Origin: Amycolatopsis nivea
GTDB taxonomy: Bacteria; Actinomycetota; Actinomycetes; Mycobacteriales; Pseudonocardiaceae
DNA length: 64,000 bases
NCBI RefSeq assembly: GCF_004522235.1
Contig: NZ_SDLT01000048.1
Span: 1-64,000, forward strand
Direction: 5' to 3'
Every line of letters starts with the position of its first letter. Position 1 is the first letter of the stretch. Below, piece by piece: positions 25,173 to 33,807 of the stretch. The translations under genes were made by a program, and so were the position numbers. Below the pieces are notes generated by a model, which worked only from the letters and a program-made list of their open reading frames with translations, made no database searches and was not told the origin of the DNA.

Positions 25173-26611
25173 TGCTGATTCTCATTGTCGCCGTCGTGAT
25201 GGGGCTGTCGATCCTGCTGGCGCTGTGGGCGGGCCGCTCGTCGCGCGGCGGCGGGATCTCCGAGTTCCTGGTCGGCGGCCGTTCGTTCCCGCCGTGGCTG
25301 CTGTACTTCCTGGCCGTCGGCGAGGTGTACAGCATCGGCACGATGATCGGCTTCCCGAGCGGCATCTACGCGCACGGCGCGAGCTACGGGATCTGGTTCC
25401 TCGGCTACATCCTGCTCGCCTATTCGCTGGGCTACTTCCTCGCCCCGCTGGTCTGGCGCGCGGCGCGCAAACACGACGCGATGACCGTCCCGGACGTCTT
25501 CGGCCGCCACTACGGCAGCCGGACGCTGGAGCTGATCACCTGCGTGACGATGCTGATCGCGCTCGTGCCGTGGGGCCAGTACCAGTTCATCGGCCTGCAA
25601 GTCGTGCTGAGCAACCTCGGGCTGAAACTGACGCCCGTGCAGTGCGTCATCCTGGCCGGGATCGTCGCGTTCGCCTACATCGCCGTGTCCGGCATCCGCT
25701 CCCCCGCGTTCGTGTCGATTCTCAAGGACGCGTTCATGCTGCTCGGCGTGGTGCTCGTCGGCCTCGCCGCGGTGCTGGTCGCCGGCGGGACCTCCGGGGT
25801 GACCGGGCCGGAGGCGCTGGCCAGGGCGCAGACCACGATGGGCGGACAGGACCTGTGGTTCGCGATGACCACGATCCTGTTCCAGAGCGTGGTCTTCTAT
25901 CTCGGCTTCGGCGGCGCGTACGTGTTCCCGGCGCGCTCCGAGCGGGCGGTGAAGAGTTCGACGGTGTGGATGCCGCTGTACATGCTCATCTACCCGTTCC
26001 TCGTCTTCGCCGCCTACTATGGCCTCAAGCAGCACCCCGGGCTGAAGAACCCGAACACGGTCTTCATGGTGACCGCGAAAGGCCTTCTCCCGGAACCGGT
26101 TCTGGGTCTCGTGGCCGCCGGCGCCGCGTTGTCCGGCGTGCTGGTGCTGTCCGCGACGGCGCTGGCGATCGGCGGCATGGTCAGCCGCAACCTGGCCCCG
26201 AACGTCCGGCCCGCGGCACAACGGCGCTGGACGGTCGTGGCGGTGGCGGTGTTCCTGGTGCTCGCCGCCGTGCTCACGCTGACCGCCTCCACGCTCATGC
26301 TCACCGTGCTGAACCTGACCTACAACCTGCTGGCCCAGGTCGTGCCGGGCTGGCTGGCGATCCTGTTCGCCCGGCGGGTGCGCACGGCCGCGATCGCGAC
26401 CGGCATGGTGGTCGGCGTGGTGACCGCGGTCGTCCTGTACGCCACCGGCGTGACGCTCGGCGGCCTCAACACCGGTCTGGTGTCGATGGGCGTCAACCTG
26501 GTGATCGTGTTCGGCTGGAGCCTGCTCGCTCCGGGCAAGAAGCGTTCGCCGATCGCCTTGGAGCGCAACGAACCCGCCGCGGTCTCGCCGGTCGCGCAAC
26601 CGGCAGGCTAG
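25172..26611 (+). CDS. Sodium:solute symporter (SSS family)
   Basis: A 479-residue transporter with about 13 hydrophobic segments. The start (ILIVAVVMGLSILLALWAGR, then FLVGGRSFPPWLLYFLAVGEVYS) and FYLGFGGAYVFPARSERAVKSS match the SSS family, which couples uptake of small organic molecules to sodium. ATG start with AAGGAGGACCGG. Third gene of the amidohydrolase operon under the TauR-type promoter, so it probably imports the amidohydrolase substrate. Confidence 0.9.
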   Translation: MLILIVAVVMGLSILLALWAGRSSRGGGISEFLVGGRSFPPWLLYFLAVGEVYSIGTMIGFPSGIYAHGASYGIWFLGYILLAYSLGYFLAPLVWRAARKHDAMTVPDVFGRHYGSRTLELITCVTMLIALVPWGQYQFIGLQVVLSNLGLKLTPVQCVILAGIVAFAYIAVSGIRSPAFVSILKDAFMLLGVVLVGLAAVLVAGGTSGVTGPEALARAQTTMGGQDLWFAMTTILFQSVVFYLGFGGAYVFPARSERAVKSSTVWMPLYMLIYPFLVFAAYYGLKQHPGLKNPNTVFMVTAKGLLPEPVLGLVAAGAALSGVLVLSATALAIGGMVSRNLAPNVRPAAQRRWTVVAVAVFLVLAAVLTLTASTLMLTVLNLTYNLLAQVVPGWLAILFARRVRTAAIATGMVVGVVTAVVLYATGVTLGGLNTGLVSMGVNLVIVFGWSLLAPGKKRSPIALERNEPAAVSPVAQPAG

Positions 26612-28287
26612 CGGCGCGCCATCAGATCGAGGATCTCGCGGAAGGCACGGAATCCCGTGCCTTCCGCGGCGTCCAGGGCCACACTGCGGCGGTAGTACGC
26701 ACTGAGATCGAGCCCGACCCCGATGCCGTACACCTCCGTCTCGCTCCGCTCCAGCCCGTCCGCCACCTGCACCAGATGCCGATCGAGGTACCGCTCCTCG
26801 TTGGCCAGCGCGGTCGCGCCGTCCATCGGGCTTCCGTCCGACAGCACGAAAACCAGCCGCCGCCGCACATCGCACTCCCGGGCCCGTTCAGCCGCCCACG
26901 CCAACGCCTCGCCGTCGATGCCTTCGCGGAACAGATCGGCTTTGAGCAACGCCGCGACATCCCGCCGCGCGCGCCGCCACGGGGTCGCCGCGTCCTTGAA
27001 CACCAGGTGCCGGCGCTCATTGAGCCGCCCAGGGTGCTTCGGCCGCCCGGCGCGCATCCAGTCCCGCCGCGCCCGGCCGCCGTGCCAGGCACCGGTGGTG
27101 AAGCCCAGGATTTCGCAACTGGCCCCGGCGAGATCGAGCGCGCGAGCGAACAGATCGACCAGCACCGCGACGGTTTCCCGGTGCGCCTTCATCGAACCCG
27201 AGCAGTCGATCAGGAAGGTGACCAGCACGTCGGCGACCGGTTCGGTCCGCTCGACCCGGAACACCCGATGGTCCGCGGGCGTCGCGATCAACCGCGCCAG
27301 AGCCCGGCCGTCGATCTGGCCTTCCTCCTGCGCACCGTCCCAGCCGGACCGTTCCGGCTCGGCGAGCACCGCCGTGAGTTCCCGCGCGAGCCGCGCCACG
27401 TTGACGCCCTGTTTCGCCACCCGGGCGTCGAGCCGTTCGCGCAACTCGCGCAGCAATTCCGGCCGCACCAACGGTCCCGCCCGGTCCTCGCGGTCGTAGG
27501 CGGCGGTGAAAACCCGATACGACCCGGCCGCTACCGGTCCTTTGTGCTCGCCGAGGCCCGCGGTGCCGCCTTCCTCGCTGCCGGTTTCATCGTCGAAATC
27601 CAGCAGCAGCGCGTACGCCGCGGTGTCTTCTTCGTCGTCGCTGTCTTCGGACTTCTCCGGCTCCAGCAACCCGGCGACCGCCTCGGCCAGTGCCCGCGCG
27701 TGCTCGGCGAACGCCGCCTGATCGGCTCGGTTCCGCCGAAGCCCGGCCAAGTGCGCACCGAGCATCGGCGCGATCGCCGCCCGGGTCGCCTCGATCAGAT
27801 CCTCGGTTTCTTCCACGACCGGCTCGCCGGTGATCCGCGCCCGCGCGACCTGCGCGACGGTGTAAATCAACACGCCGCGCGCCGTCTCGGTCAGCCCATT
27901 GTGGTGCGCCGACAGCGACCAGCGTTCGTGCCGCCGCCGCACATTGGCCGTCACGCCGGGAAAACCGTTCGGAATCAGCGACTCCACCCGGAACTGCTCC
28001 AGCAGCTCGAACAGCAACCGTTCGACACCGCCCTCAGGCCGCAACCGCTTGTGCAGCTCCCGATCCGACCGGCTCAGGTGCAGCGCCATCCCGTCCGCCG
28101 CACCGCGGAAGGACTGCACGTCCTCGTCTTCGGAGCGCAAATGCGGCGCGGGCATCGGCACCGGACGGGTGCCGCGATGCAAGCGCCCGCCCCGGAAATG
28201 CGCGTCCGGCGACCCGCTGACCGCCCGGATCGCCGCCGCGGACAGCTCTTCGACCTGCTGGCGCCGCCGGGTCTCGGGCGTGCTCAC
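26608..28287 (-). CDS. CobT-like von Willebrand (VWA) protein
   Basis: A 559-residue protein resembling the CobT subunit of cobaltochelatase: an N-terminal region with VSGSPDAHFRGG, an acidic stretch around residues 215-240 (EPEKSEDSDDEEDTAAY) and a C-terminal VWA domain whose MIDAS motif DCSGSMKAH lies near residue 360. GTG start overlaps the CobS-like gene by 4 bp. No CobN large subunit is nearby, so this pair is more likely an AAA+/VWA maturation machine than part of cobalamin synthesis. Its client is unknown; divergent xsc is the neighbouring enzyme gene. Confidence 0.78.
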   Translation of the reverse strand: MSTPETRRRQQVEELSAAAIRAVSGSPDAHFRGGRLHRGTRPVPMPAPHLRSEDEDVQSFRGAADGMALHLSRSDRELHKRLRPEGGVERLLFELLEQFRVESLIPNGFPGVTANVRRRHERWSLSAHHNGLTETARGVLIYTVAQVARARITGEPVVEETEDLIEATRAAIAPMLGAHLAGLRRNRADQAAFAEHARALAEAVAGLLEPEKSEDSDDEEDTAAYALLLDFDDETGSEEGGTAGLGEHKGPVAAGSYRVFTAAYDREDRAGPLVRPELLRELRERLDARVAKQGVNVARLARELTAVLAEPERSGWDGAQEEGQIDGRALARLIATPADHRVFRVERTEPVADVLVTFLIDCSGSMKAHRETVAVLVDLFARALDLAGASCEILGFTTGAWHGGRARRDWMRAGRPKHPGRLNERRHLVFKDAATPWRRARRDVAALLKADLFREGIDGEALAWAAERARECDVRRRLVFVLSDGSPMDGATALANEERYLDRHLVQVADGLERSETEVYGIGVGLDLSAYYRRSVALDAAEGTGFRAFREILDLMARR

Positions 28288-29228
28288 GCCGCGGCCAGCT
28301 CCAGGTCGAAGCAGCGCTGGAAGTACTCGGCGACGACCGGGCGTTCGGCCTCGTCGCATTTGTTGAGGAAGGTCAACCGGAACGCCAGCGCCGGATCGCC
28401 GAAGATCTCGCAGTTCTCCGCCCACGTGATGACCGTGCGCGGCGACATCAGCGCGGACAGGTCGCCGGCCCGGAACCCCTCGCGGGTCAGCCCGGCGACC
28501 GCCACCATCGCTTCGGCGAACTGCTCGGTCGTCCGCGGCACCCGCGCCCGCACGATCGCCGCTTCCTCTTCCGGCGCCAGGTAATCGAGCGCGGCGACGA
28601 TGTTCCACCGGTCGATCTGCGCGTGGTTGAGCCGCTGCACGCCGTGGTAAAGCCCGTTGAGATTGCCCAGCCCCACGGTGTTGGCGGTGGCGAACAGCCG
28701 GAATCCCGGATGCGGGCGCAGCACCGTGTTGCTGTCGATCAGGGTGAACTTGCCGTCCCGTTCGAGCAGCCGCTGGATGACGAACATGACGTCCGGCCGT
28801 CCCGCGTCGTACTCGTCGAGGATCAGCGCGGTCGGCCGCCGCAGCGCCCACGGCAGGATGCCCTCGCGGAATTCGGTGACCTGCTTGCCGTCGCGCAGCA
28901 CCACCGCGTCCTTGCCGACGAGGTCGAGCCTGCTGATGTGGCCGTCGAGGTTCACCCGCAGGCACGGCCAGTTCAGCCGCGCCGCGACCTGTTCGACGTG
29001 CGTGGACTTGCCGGTGCCGTGCAGGCCCTGCACGAGCACGCGCCGGTTGTGCGCGAACCCGGCCAGCAACGCGAGCGTCACGTCCGGGTTGAACCGGTAC
29101 GCCGGATCGATTTCGGGCACGTGCTCGCCGGGCTCGGAAAAGGCCGGGACGACCAGGCTCGAATCGATGCCGAACGCGTCGCGCACGGCGATCCGGGCGT
29201 CGGGACCGTTGCCGCACAACGGGTTCAT
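28284..29228 (-). CDS. CobS-like MoxR-type AAA+ ATPase
   Basis: A 314-residue AAA+ protein like the CobS subunit of cobaltochelatase. Walker A is GLHGTGKST at residues 68-76, Walker B is ALILDEYD near 134, and sensor-1 is FATANTVGLGNLNG. Start at 29228 has GGAGG 7 bases upstream, 13 bp after the IclR gene. It works with the overlapping VWA gene as a chaperone-like pair. Order IclR - CobS - CobT on the minus strand, divergent from xsc, suggests a role tied to sulfonate growth. Confidence 0.85.
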   Translation of the reverse strand: MNPLCGNGPDARIAVRDAFGIDSSLVVPAFSEPGEHVPEIDPAYRFNPDVTLALLAGFAHNRRVLVQGLHGTGKSTHVEQVAARLNWPCLRVNLDGHISRLDLVGKDAVVLRDGKQVTEFREGILPWALRRPTALILDEYDAGRPDVMFVIQRLLERDGKFTLIDSNTVLRPHPGFRLFATANTVGLGNLNGLYHGVQRLNHAQIDRWNIVAALDYLAPEEEAAIVRARVPRTTEQFAEAMVAVAGLTREGFRAGDLSALMSPRTVITWAENCEIFGDPALAFRLTFLNKCDEAERPVVAEYFQRCFDLELAAA

Positions 29229-29241
29229 CAGGGGACCTCCG

Positions 29242-30087
29242 TCAGGACGGGATGCTGTCGGCGTCGTCGGCCGAACCCTCGGCCTCGACCTCCTTGATCG
29301 CTTCGGCGGCCCGCTGCAACGCGGGAAGCGCCTGCAAAGCCTTGTCGGCGGTGAGCCGCATGACCGGGGCCTGCACCGCCACCGCCAGGTTGGACCGCCC
29401 GCTGCGGCTGGGGACCAGCACCGCCACGCACACGAGCCCGGGCAGGAATTCCTCGTCGTCGAGGGCGAACCCGTCGCGCCGGATGCGGGCGAACTCCTCC
29501 TCCAGCGCGTCGAGGTCGGTGACCGTCTTGGCGGTGTACTGCTTGAGCGGCGCGTGCGCGAGCAGCTTGCGCCGCTGCGCCGGGCTCATCTGGGAGAGAA
29601 TGATCTTGCCGCTGGCCGAGCAGTGGATCGGCACGCGCGAACCCGGCCGCAGGTAGAACCGCAGGGGCTCGGGCGTTTCGACGCGGTCGAGGTAGACGAT
29701 CTCGCTGCCGGACAGCGCGGTGATGTTGCAGCTCTCCCCCAGCTCGTCGACCAGGTGGTTGAGCACCGCGCGCCGCGCGCCGTGGTGCGTCGCGTTGAGC
29801 AGCAGGTTCTCCGCGAGGCGGCGCAGCCGGTCGCCGGTGCCGTAATGCCGCCCGTCGGCCTGGCGCACGAGCAGGCCCGCGCCTTCCAGCTGCTGCAGCA
29901 TCCGGTGCAGCGTCGGCTTCGGCAGGCCGGTCTCCTCGACCAGGCTCTGCAGCGTCACCAGCTGGTCCTTCGCCGCGATCAGCTCGAGCAGCGAGAACAG
30001 CCGCATGGTCGGGGTGTCTCCGTCGAGGCCCGCGCCGTCCGGCTCGCGCACGAGTTCCACGGCGCTGGTCTTCCGCAACTCACTCAC
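29242..30087 (-). CDS. IclR-family transcriptional regulator
   Basis: A 281-residue regulator with the IclR winged helix (LFSLLELIAAKDQLVTLQSLVEETGLPKPTLHRMLQQLEGAGLL) and GAF-like effector domain (HCSASGKIILSQMSP). GTG at 30087 is the best start because the upstream extension runs into the divergent promoter. First gene of a three-gene operon with the CobS/CobT-like pair, divergent from xsc. It is the natural candidate for control of xsc, whose promoter lacks the CTGG repeats found at the other taurine genes. Confidence 0.87.
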   Translation of the reverse strand: MSELRKTSAVELVREPDGAGLDGDTPTMRLFSLLELIAAKDQLVTLQSLVEETGLPKPTLHRMLQQLEGAGLLVRQADGRHYGTGDRLRRLAENLLLNATHHGARRAVLNHLVDELGESCNITALSGSEIVYLDRVETPEPLRFYLRPGSRVPIHCSASGKIILSQMSPAQRRKLLAHAPLKQYTAKTVTDLDALEEEFARIRRDGFALDDEEFLPGLVCVAVLVPSRSGRSNLAVAVQAPVMRLTADKALQALPALQRAAEAIKEVEAEGSADDADSIPS

Positions 30088-30133
30088 GTTCCGAAAAGTA
30101 GCACATCCTGTCTCGTTTTCCAGCAACTGCCGG

Positions 30134-30162
30134 TTGACCTCCCGCGCGTGGCGTCCTATGGT
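30134..30162 (+). promoter_or_regulatory. Promoter of xsc
   Basis: TTGACC (30134-30139), a 17-base spacer and TATGGT (30157-30162) give a strong sigma-70-like promoter about 64 bp before the xsc start. CCGAAAA occurs on both flanks (30091-30097 and 30195-30201), a possible IclR recognition element. Confidence 0.6.
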
Positions 30163-30232
30163 CCATCGAGTTCAGCTTTTACGAACCTCACGTACCGAAA
30201 ACCAAGACTTTCAGCGTCGAAGGAGTTCAACC

Positions 30233-32041
30233 ATGGCGGAGAGGAAGACGGGCGACGGCCGCACCGTCGTCAGCGGAACGGCGAAGATGACCCCGTCGGA
30301 GGCCTTCGTCGAGACGATGGTGGCCAACGGCGTCACCGACATCTTCGGCATCATGGGCTCGGCGTTCATGGACGCGATGGACATCTTCGCGCCGGCAGGC
30401 ATCCGGCTCGTCCCGGTCGTGCACGAGCAGGGCGCCGCGCACATGGCCGACGGCTACGCCCGGGTCAGCGGGCGCCACGGCGTCGTCATCGGGCAGAACG
30501 GCCCCGGCATCAGCAACTGCGTCACCGCGATCGCGGCGGCGTTCTGGGCGCACAGCCCGGTCGTGATGATCACGCCCGAGGCGGGCACCATGGGCACCGG
30601 GCTCGGCGGCTTCCAGGAGGCCAACCAGCTGCCGATGTTCCAGGAGTTCACCAAGTACCAGGCGCACGTCAACAACCCGAAGCGGATGGCCGAGTACACC
30701 GCGCGGGCCTTCGACCGGGCGCACGCGGAACTCGGCCCGACGCAGCTGAACATCCCGCGCGACTTCTTCTACGGCGAGATCGAGACCGAGATCCCCGAGC
30801 CGCAGCGGCTCGACCGCGGCCCCGGCGGCGAGAAGAGCCTCGCCCAGGCGGCCGAACTGCTGGCCACCGCCGAGTTCCCGGTGATCATCTCCGGCGGCGG
30901 GGTCGTCATGTCCGACGGCGTCGAGGAGGCCAAGGCGCTCGCCGAGCGGCTCGGCGCGCCGGTCGTCAACAGCTACCAGCACAACGACAGCTTCCCGGCC
31001 AGCCACCCGCAGTGGTGCGGCCCGCTCGGCTACCAGGGCTCCAAGGCCGCGATGAAGCTCATCTCGCAGGCGGACGTGGTGATCGCGCTCGGCACCCGGC
31101 TCGGCCCGTTCGGCACCCTGCCGCAGCACGGCATGGACTACTGGCCGAAGAACGCGAAGATCATCCAGATCGACGCGGACCACAAGATGCTCGGCCTGGT
31201 CAAGAAGATCACCGTGGGCATCTGCGGCGACGCGAAGGCCGCCGCCGCGGCGCTGACCGAACGCCTCGCCGACCGCACGCTCGCCTGCGACGCCACCCGC
31301 GGCGAGCGCGCCGACCGCACCAAGGCCGAAAAGGACGCGTGGGAGGAAGAGCTCTCCGCGTGGACCCACGAGAAGGACCCCTACTCCCTCGACATGATCG
31401 CCGAGCAGGAGCAGGAGGAGGGCAACTGGCTGCACCCGCGCCAGGTCCTGCGCGAACTGGAGAAGGCCATGCCGCCGCGGGTGATGGTCTCCACCGACAT
31501 CGGCAACATCAACTCCGTGGCGCACAGCTACCTGCGCTTCGAGGAGCCGCGGTCGTTCTTCGCGCCGATGTCCTTCGGCAACTGCGGTTACGCGCTGCCG
31601 ACCATCATCGGGGCCAAGGCCGCCGCGATGGACCGGCCGGCGATCGCGTACGCCGGCGACGGCGCGTGGGGCATGAGCATGGGCGAGATCATGACCGCGG
31701 TGCGGCACGACATCCCGGTCACCGCCGTGGTGTTCCACAACCGCCAGTGGGGCGCGGAGAAGAAGAACCAGGTCGACTTCTACGACCGCCGGTTCGTCGC
31801 CGGAGAACTGGAAAGCGAGAGCTTCGCCGGGATCGCGCAGGCGATGGGCGCGGACGGCATCGTCGTGGACAAGCTCGAGGACGTCGGCCCGGCGCTGAAG
31901 AAGGCCGTGGACGCGCAGATGAACGAAGGCCGCACCACGGTCATCGAGATCATGTGCACCCGCGAGCTGGGCGACCCGTTCCGCCGCGACGCGCTGTCGA
32001 AGCCGGTGCGGTTCCTGGAGAAGTACCAGGACTACGTGTAA
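30233..32041 (+). CDS. xsc: Sulfoacetaldehyde acetyltransferase
   Basis: Thiamine-diphosphate enzyme of 602 residues that converts sulfoacetaldehyde and phosphate to acetyl phosphate and sulfite. The Xsc-specific segments FGIMGSAFMDAMDIF, VHEQGAAHMADGYARVSG and VVIGQNGPGISNCVTAI are present, and the C-terminal ThDP motif is GDGAWGMSMGEIM followed by FHNRQWGAEK. ATG with AAGGAG upstream. It is the key desulfonation step of taurine, isethionate and related C2 sulfonates, with tpa directly behind it. Confidence 0.95.
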   Translation: MAERKTGDGRTVVSGTAKMTPSEAFVETMVANGVTDIFGIMGSAFMDAMDIFAPAGIRLVPVVHEQGAAHMADGYARVSGRHGVVIGQNGPGISNCVTAIAAAFWAHSPVVMITPEAGTMGTGLGGFQEANQLPMFQEFTKYQAHVNNPKRMAEYTARAFDRAHAELGPTQLNIPRDFFYGEIETEIPEPQRLDRGPGGEKSLAQAAELLATAEFPVIISGGGVVMSDGVEEAKALAERLGAPVVNSYQHNDSFPASHPQWCGPLGYQGSKAAMKLISQADVVIALGTRLGPFGTLPQHGMDYWPKNAKIIQIDADHKMLGLVKKITVGICGDAKAAAAALTERLADRTLACDATRGERADRTKAEKDAWEEELSAWTHEKDPYSLDMIAEQEQEEGNWLHPRQVLRELEKAMPPRVMVSTDIGNINSVAHSYLRFEEPRSFFAPMSFGNCGYALPTIIGAKAAAMDRPAIAYAGDGAWGMSMGEIMTAVRHDIPVTAVVFHNRQWGAEKKNQVDFYDRRFVAGELESESFAGIAQAMGADGIVVDKLEDVGPALKKAVDAQMNEGRTTVIEIMCTRELGDPFRRDALSKPVRFLEKYQDYV

Positions 32042-32063
32042 TCCCCCGCTAGCGAGCCGACGA

Positions 32064-32094
32064 ACCGGCCGGGCCCCGCGCCCGGCCGGTTTTT
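32064..32094 (+). terminator. Intrinsic terminator of xsc
   Basis: ACCGGCCGGGC and GCCCGGCCGGT (32064-32074, 32080-32090) form an 11-bp perfect stem with a 5-base loop, followed by a run of T. It separates xsc from tpa, which has its own promoter. Confidence 0.9.
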
Positions 32095-32111
32095 CGCGTC
32101 CGGGCCCCGAT

Positions 32112-32171
32112 CTGGCCCCAGTGATCCGCCTCTTTCTGGCTCTGGGCGTGGACCAGAAAGATTGCGATCGT
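32112..32171 (+). promoter_or_regulatory. TauR/MocR-type promoter of tpa
   Basis: CTGGCCCCAG (32112) and CTGGCTCTGG (32136) are 24 nt apart; GATCGT at 32166 is the -10 candidate. An additional 9-bp inverted repeat TCTTTCTGG/CCAGAAAGA (32131-32139, 32153-32161) overlaps the second repeat. Confidence 0.7.
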
Positions 32172-32210
32172 CGACACATTCCCGTTCTCGCACACACAGG
32201 AGGTCGCCAG

Positions 32211-33575
32211 GTGAACGTCACGGAGCTGCGGGCCACTGCCCGCCGACACCTCGGGCCGCACTTCACGCGCAAGGACACCTGGCAAAGCGAATTCCCGGTG
32301 TTCGTCCGCGGCGAGGGCAGCTATCTGATCGACACCGAGGGCCGCCGCCACCTCGACGGTCTCGCCGGGCTGTTCTGCGTCAACATGGGCCACGGCCGCG
32401 CGGACATCGCCAAGGCCGCGGCCGACCAGGTCGGCACCCTCGCCTACGCCAGCAACTGGGGCTCGGCGCACCCGCCGTCGATCGAGGCCGCCCGGATCAT
32501 CGCCGACCTCGCCCCCGGCGACCTCGGCACCACGTTCTTCGTCAACTCCGGTTCGGAGGCGGTCGAGACCGCGCTGAAGTTCGTCCGGCAGTACCACCGC
32601 AGCCAGGGCGCCCCGGAGCGGACGAAGATCATCAGCCGCGAAATGGCCTACCACGGAACGACCATGGGCGCGCTGTCGGTCACCGGTCTGCCGAAGATCA
32701 AGGAGCCGTTCGGCCCGCTGCTGCCGGGCATCCGGCACGTCCCGAACACCCTCGGCTTCACCGGCGACTGCGGCCCGGCCGACCAGCTCGACTGCGTCCG
32801 CGCGATCGAGGCGGTCATCCTCGAGGAAGGCCCGGAGACGGTCGCCGCGGTCTTCGCCGAGCCGGTCCAGAACGGCCGGGGCGCGCTGGTCCCGCCGGAG
32901 GGCTACTGGCCGGCGCTGCGGGCGCTGTGCGACAAGTACGGCATCCTGCTCGTTTCGGACGAGGTCATCTGCTCGTTCGGCCGCCTCGGCCACTTCTTCG
33001 GCCACGGCCTCACCGGCGTCGTACCCGACCTGATCACCTTCGCCAAGGGCTCCACCTCGGGCTACGCCCCGCTCGGCGGCGTGATCGTGCGCGAGCAGCT
33101 GGTCACCGAGCTGTACGACTCCCCGAAGGGCGGCGTGTTCACCCACGGCGCGACGTGGGGCGGCCACCCGGTGTCGACGGCCATCGCGGTCGCCAACATC
33201 AGCGCGATGCGCGACGAGAAGGTGCCCGAGCACGTCCTCTCCGAGGGTCCGAAGCTGCACGCCGCGCTGGAGTCGCTGAAGGACGCGCACCGCTGCGTCA
33301 AGGACGTCCGCGGCACCGGGTTCTTCTACGCGATCGAGCTGATGGCCGACCGCGACGGCGGCCGCGAGCTGACCGACCAGGAGTCGCTGCAGGTCCTGCG
33401 GGAGGTCCTGCCGGAGTCGTTCCGCCGCACCGGGGTCATCCTCCGCGGCGACGACCGGGGCGCGACCATGCTCATGATCTCGCCGCCGCTGGTGGCCGAC
33501 ACGGACGTGCTGGACGAGCTCCTGCACGGCGTCGACGGCATGCTCACCGACGTGGAGAAGGCGATCCAGCCCTGA
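32211..33575 (+). CDS. tpa: Taurine:pyruvate aminotransferase
   Basis: Class III PLP aminotransferase of 454 residues. Visible features: YLIDTEGRRHLDGLAGLFCVNMGHG, the PLP-phosphate loop NSGSEAVETALKF, the ring-stacking/Asp region LLVSDEVICSFGRLG and the PLP lysine in TFAKGSTSGYAPLGG. It transfers the amino group of taurine to pyruvate, giving sulfoacetaldehyde and alanine. Choice of taurine over another omega-amine rests on the xsc, ald and exporter genes around it. GTG start with AGGAGG. Confidence 0.9.
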   Translation: MNVTELRATARRHLGPHFTRKDTWQSEFPVFVRGEGSYLIDTEGRRHLDGLAGLFCVNMGHGRADIAKAAADQVGTLAYASNWGSAHPPSIEAARIIADLAPGDLGTTFFVNSGSEAVETALKFVRQYHRSQGAPERTKIISREMAYHGTTMGALSVTGLPKIKEPFGPLLPGIRHVPNTLGFTGDCGPADQLDCVRAIEAVILEEGPETVAAVFAEPVQNGRGALVPPEGYWPALRALCDKYGILLVSDEVICSFGRLGHFFGHGLTGVVPDLITFAKGSTSGYAPLGGVIVREQLVTELYDSPKGGVFTHGATWGGHPVSTAIAVANISAMRDEKVPEHVLSEGPKLHAALESLKDAHRCVKDVRGTGFFYAIELMADRDGGRELTDQESLQVLREVLPESFRRTGVILRGDDRGATMLMISPPLVADTDVLDELLHGVDGMLTDVEKAIQP

Positions 33576-33586
33576 CGGATAGCGCC

Positions 33587-33633
33587 GGCGGGCGCTGGGT
33601 ACCTCGTAGGACACGGGGCACCCGGCGCCCGTC
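33587..33633 (+). terminator. Imperfect hairpin after tpa
   Basis: GGCGGGCGCTGGGT (33587-33600) and ACCCGGCGCCCGTC (33620-33633) pair over 14 positions with few mismatches and a 19-base loop. No T run follows, so it is only a possible terminator. Confidence 0.4.
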
Positions 33634-33656
33634 GTGCTGTCCGGGGCCGGCTCGTT

Positions 33657-33716
33657 CTGGTCCCAGAGCATCGGTGGTATCTGGCTCTCGCAAAGGGACC
33701 TGTTCCTTTCTACGGT
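33657..33716 (+). promoter_or_regulatory. TauR/MocR-type promoter of the APC permease
   Basis: CTGGTCCCAG (33657) and CTGGCTCTCG (33681) are 24 nt apart; TACGGT at 33711 is the -10 candidate. Here the leader to the start codon at 33808 is longer, about 85 nt. Confidence 0.7.
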
Positions 33717-33807
33717 GACGGGAACCACACAGCAGCTCTCAGCGACATCGCGGCGGCGGCCGGCGCGGGGACATCGAGGTCCCCCGGCGCCGCCGGAAGG
33801 AGGAGAC

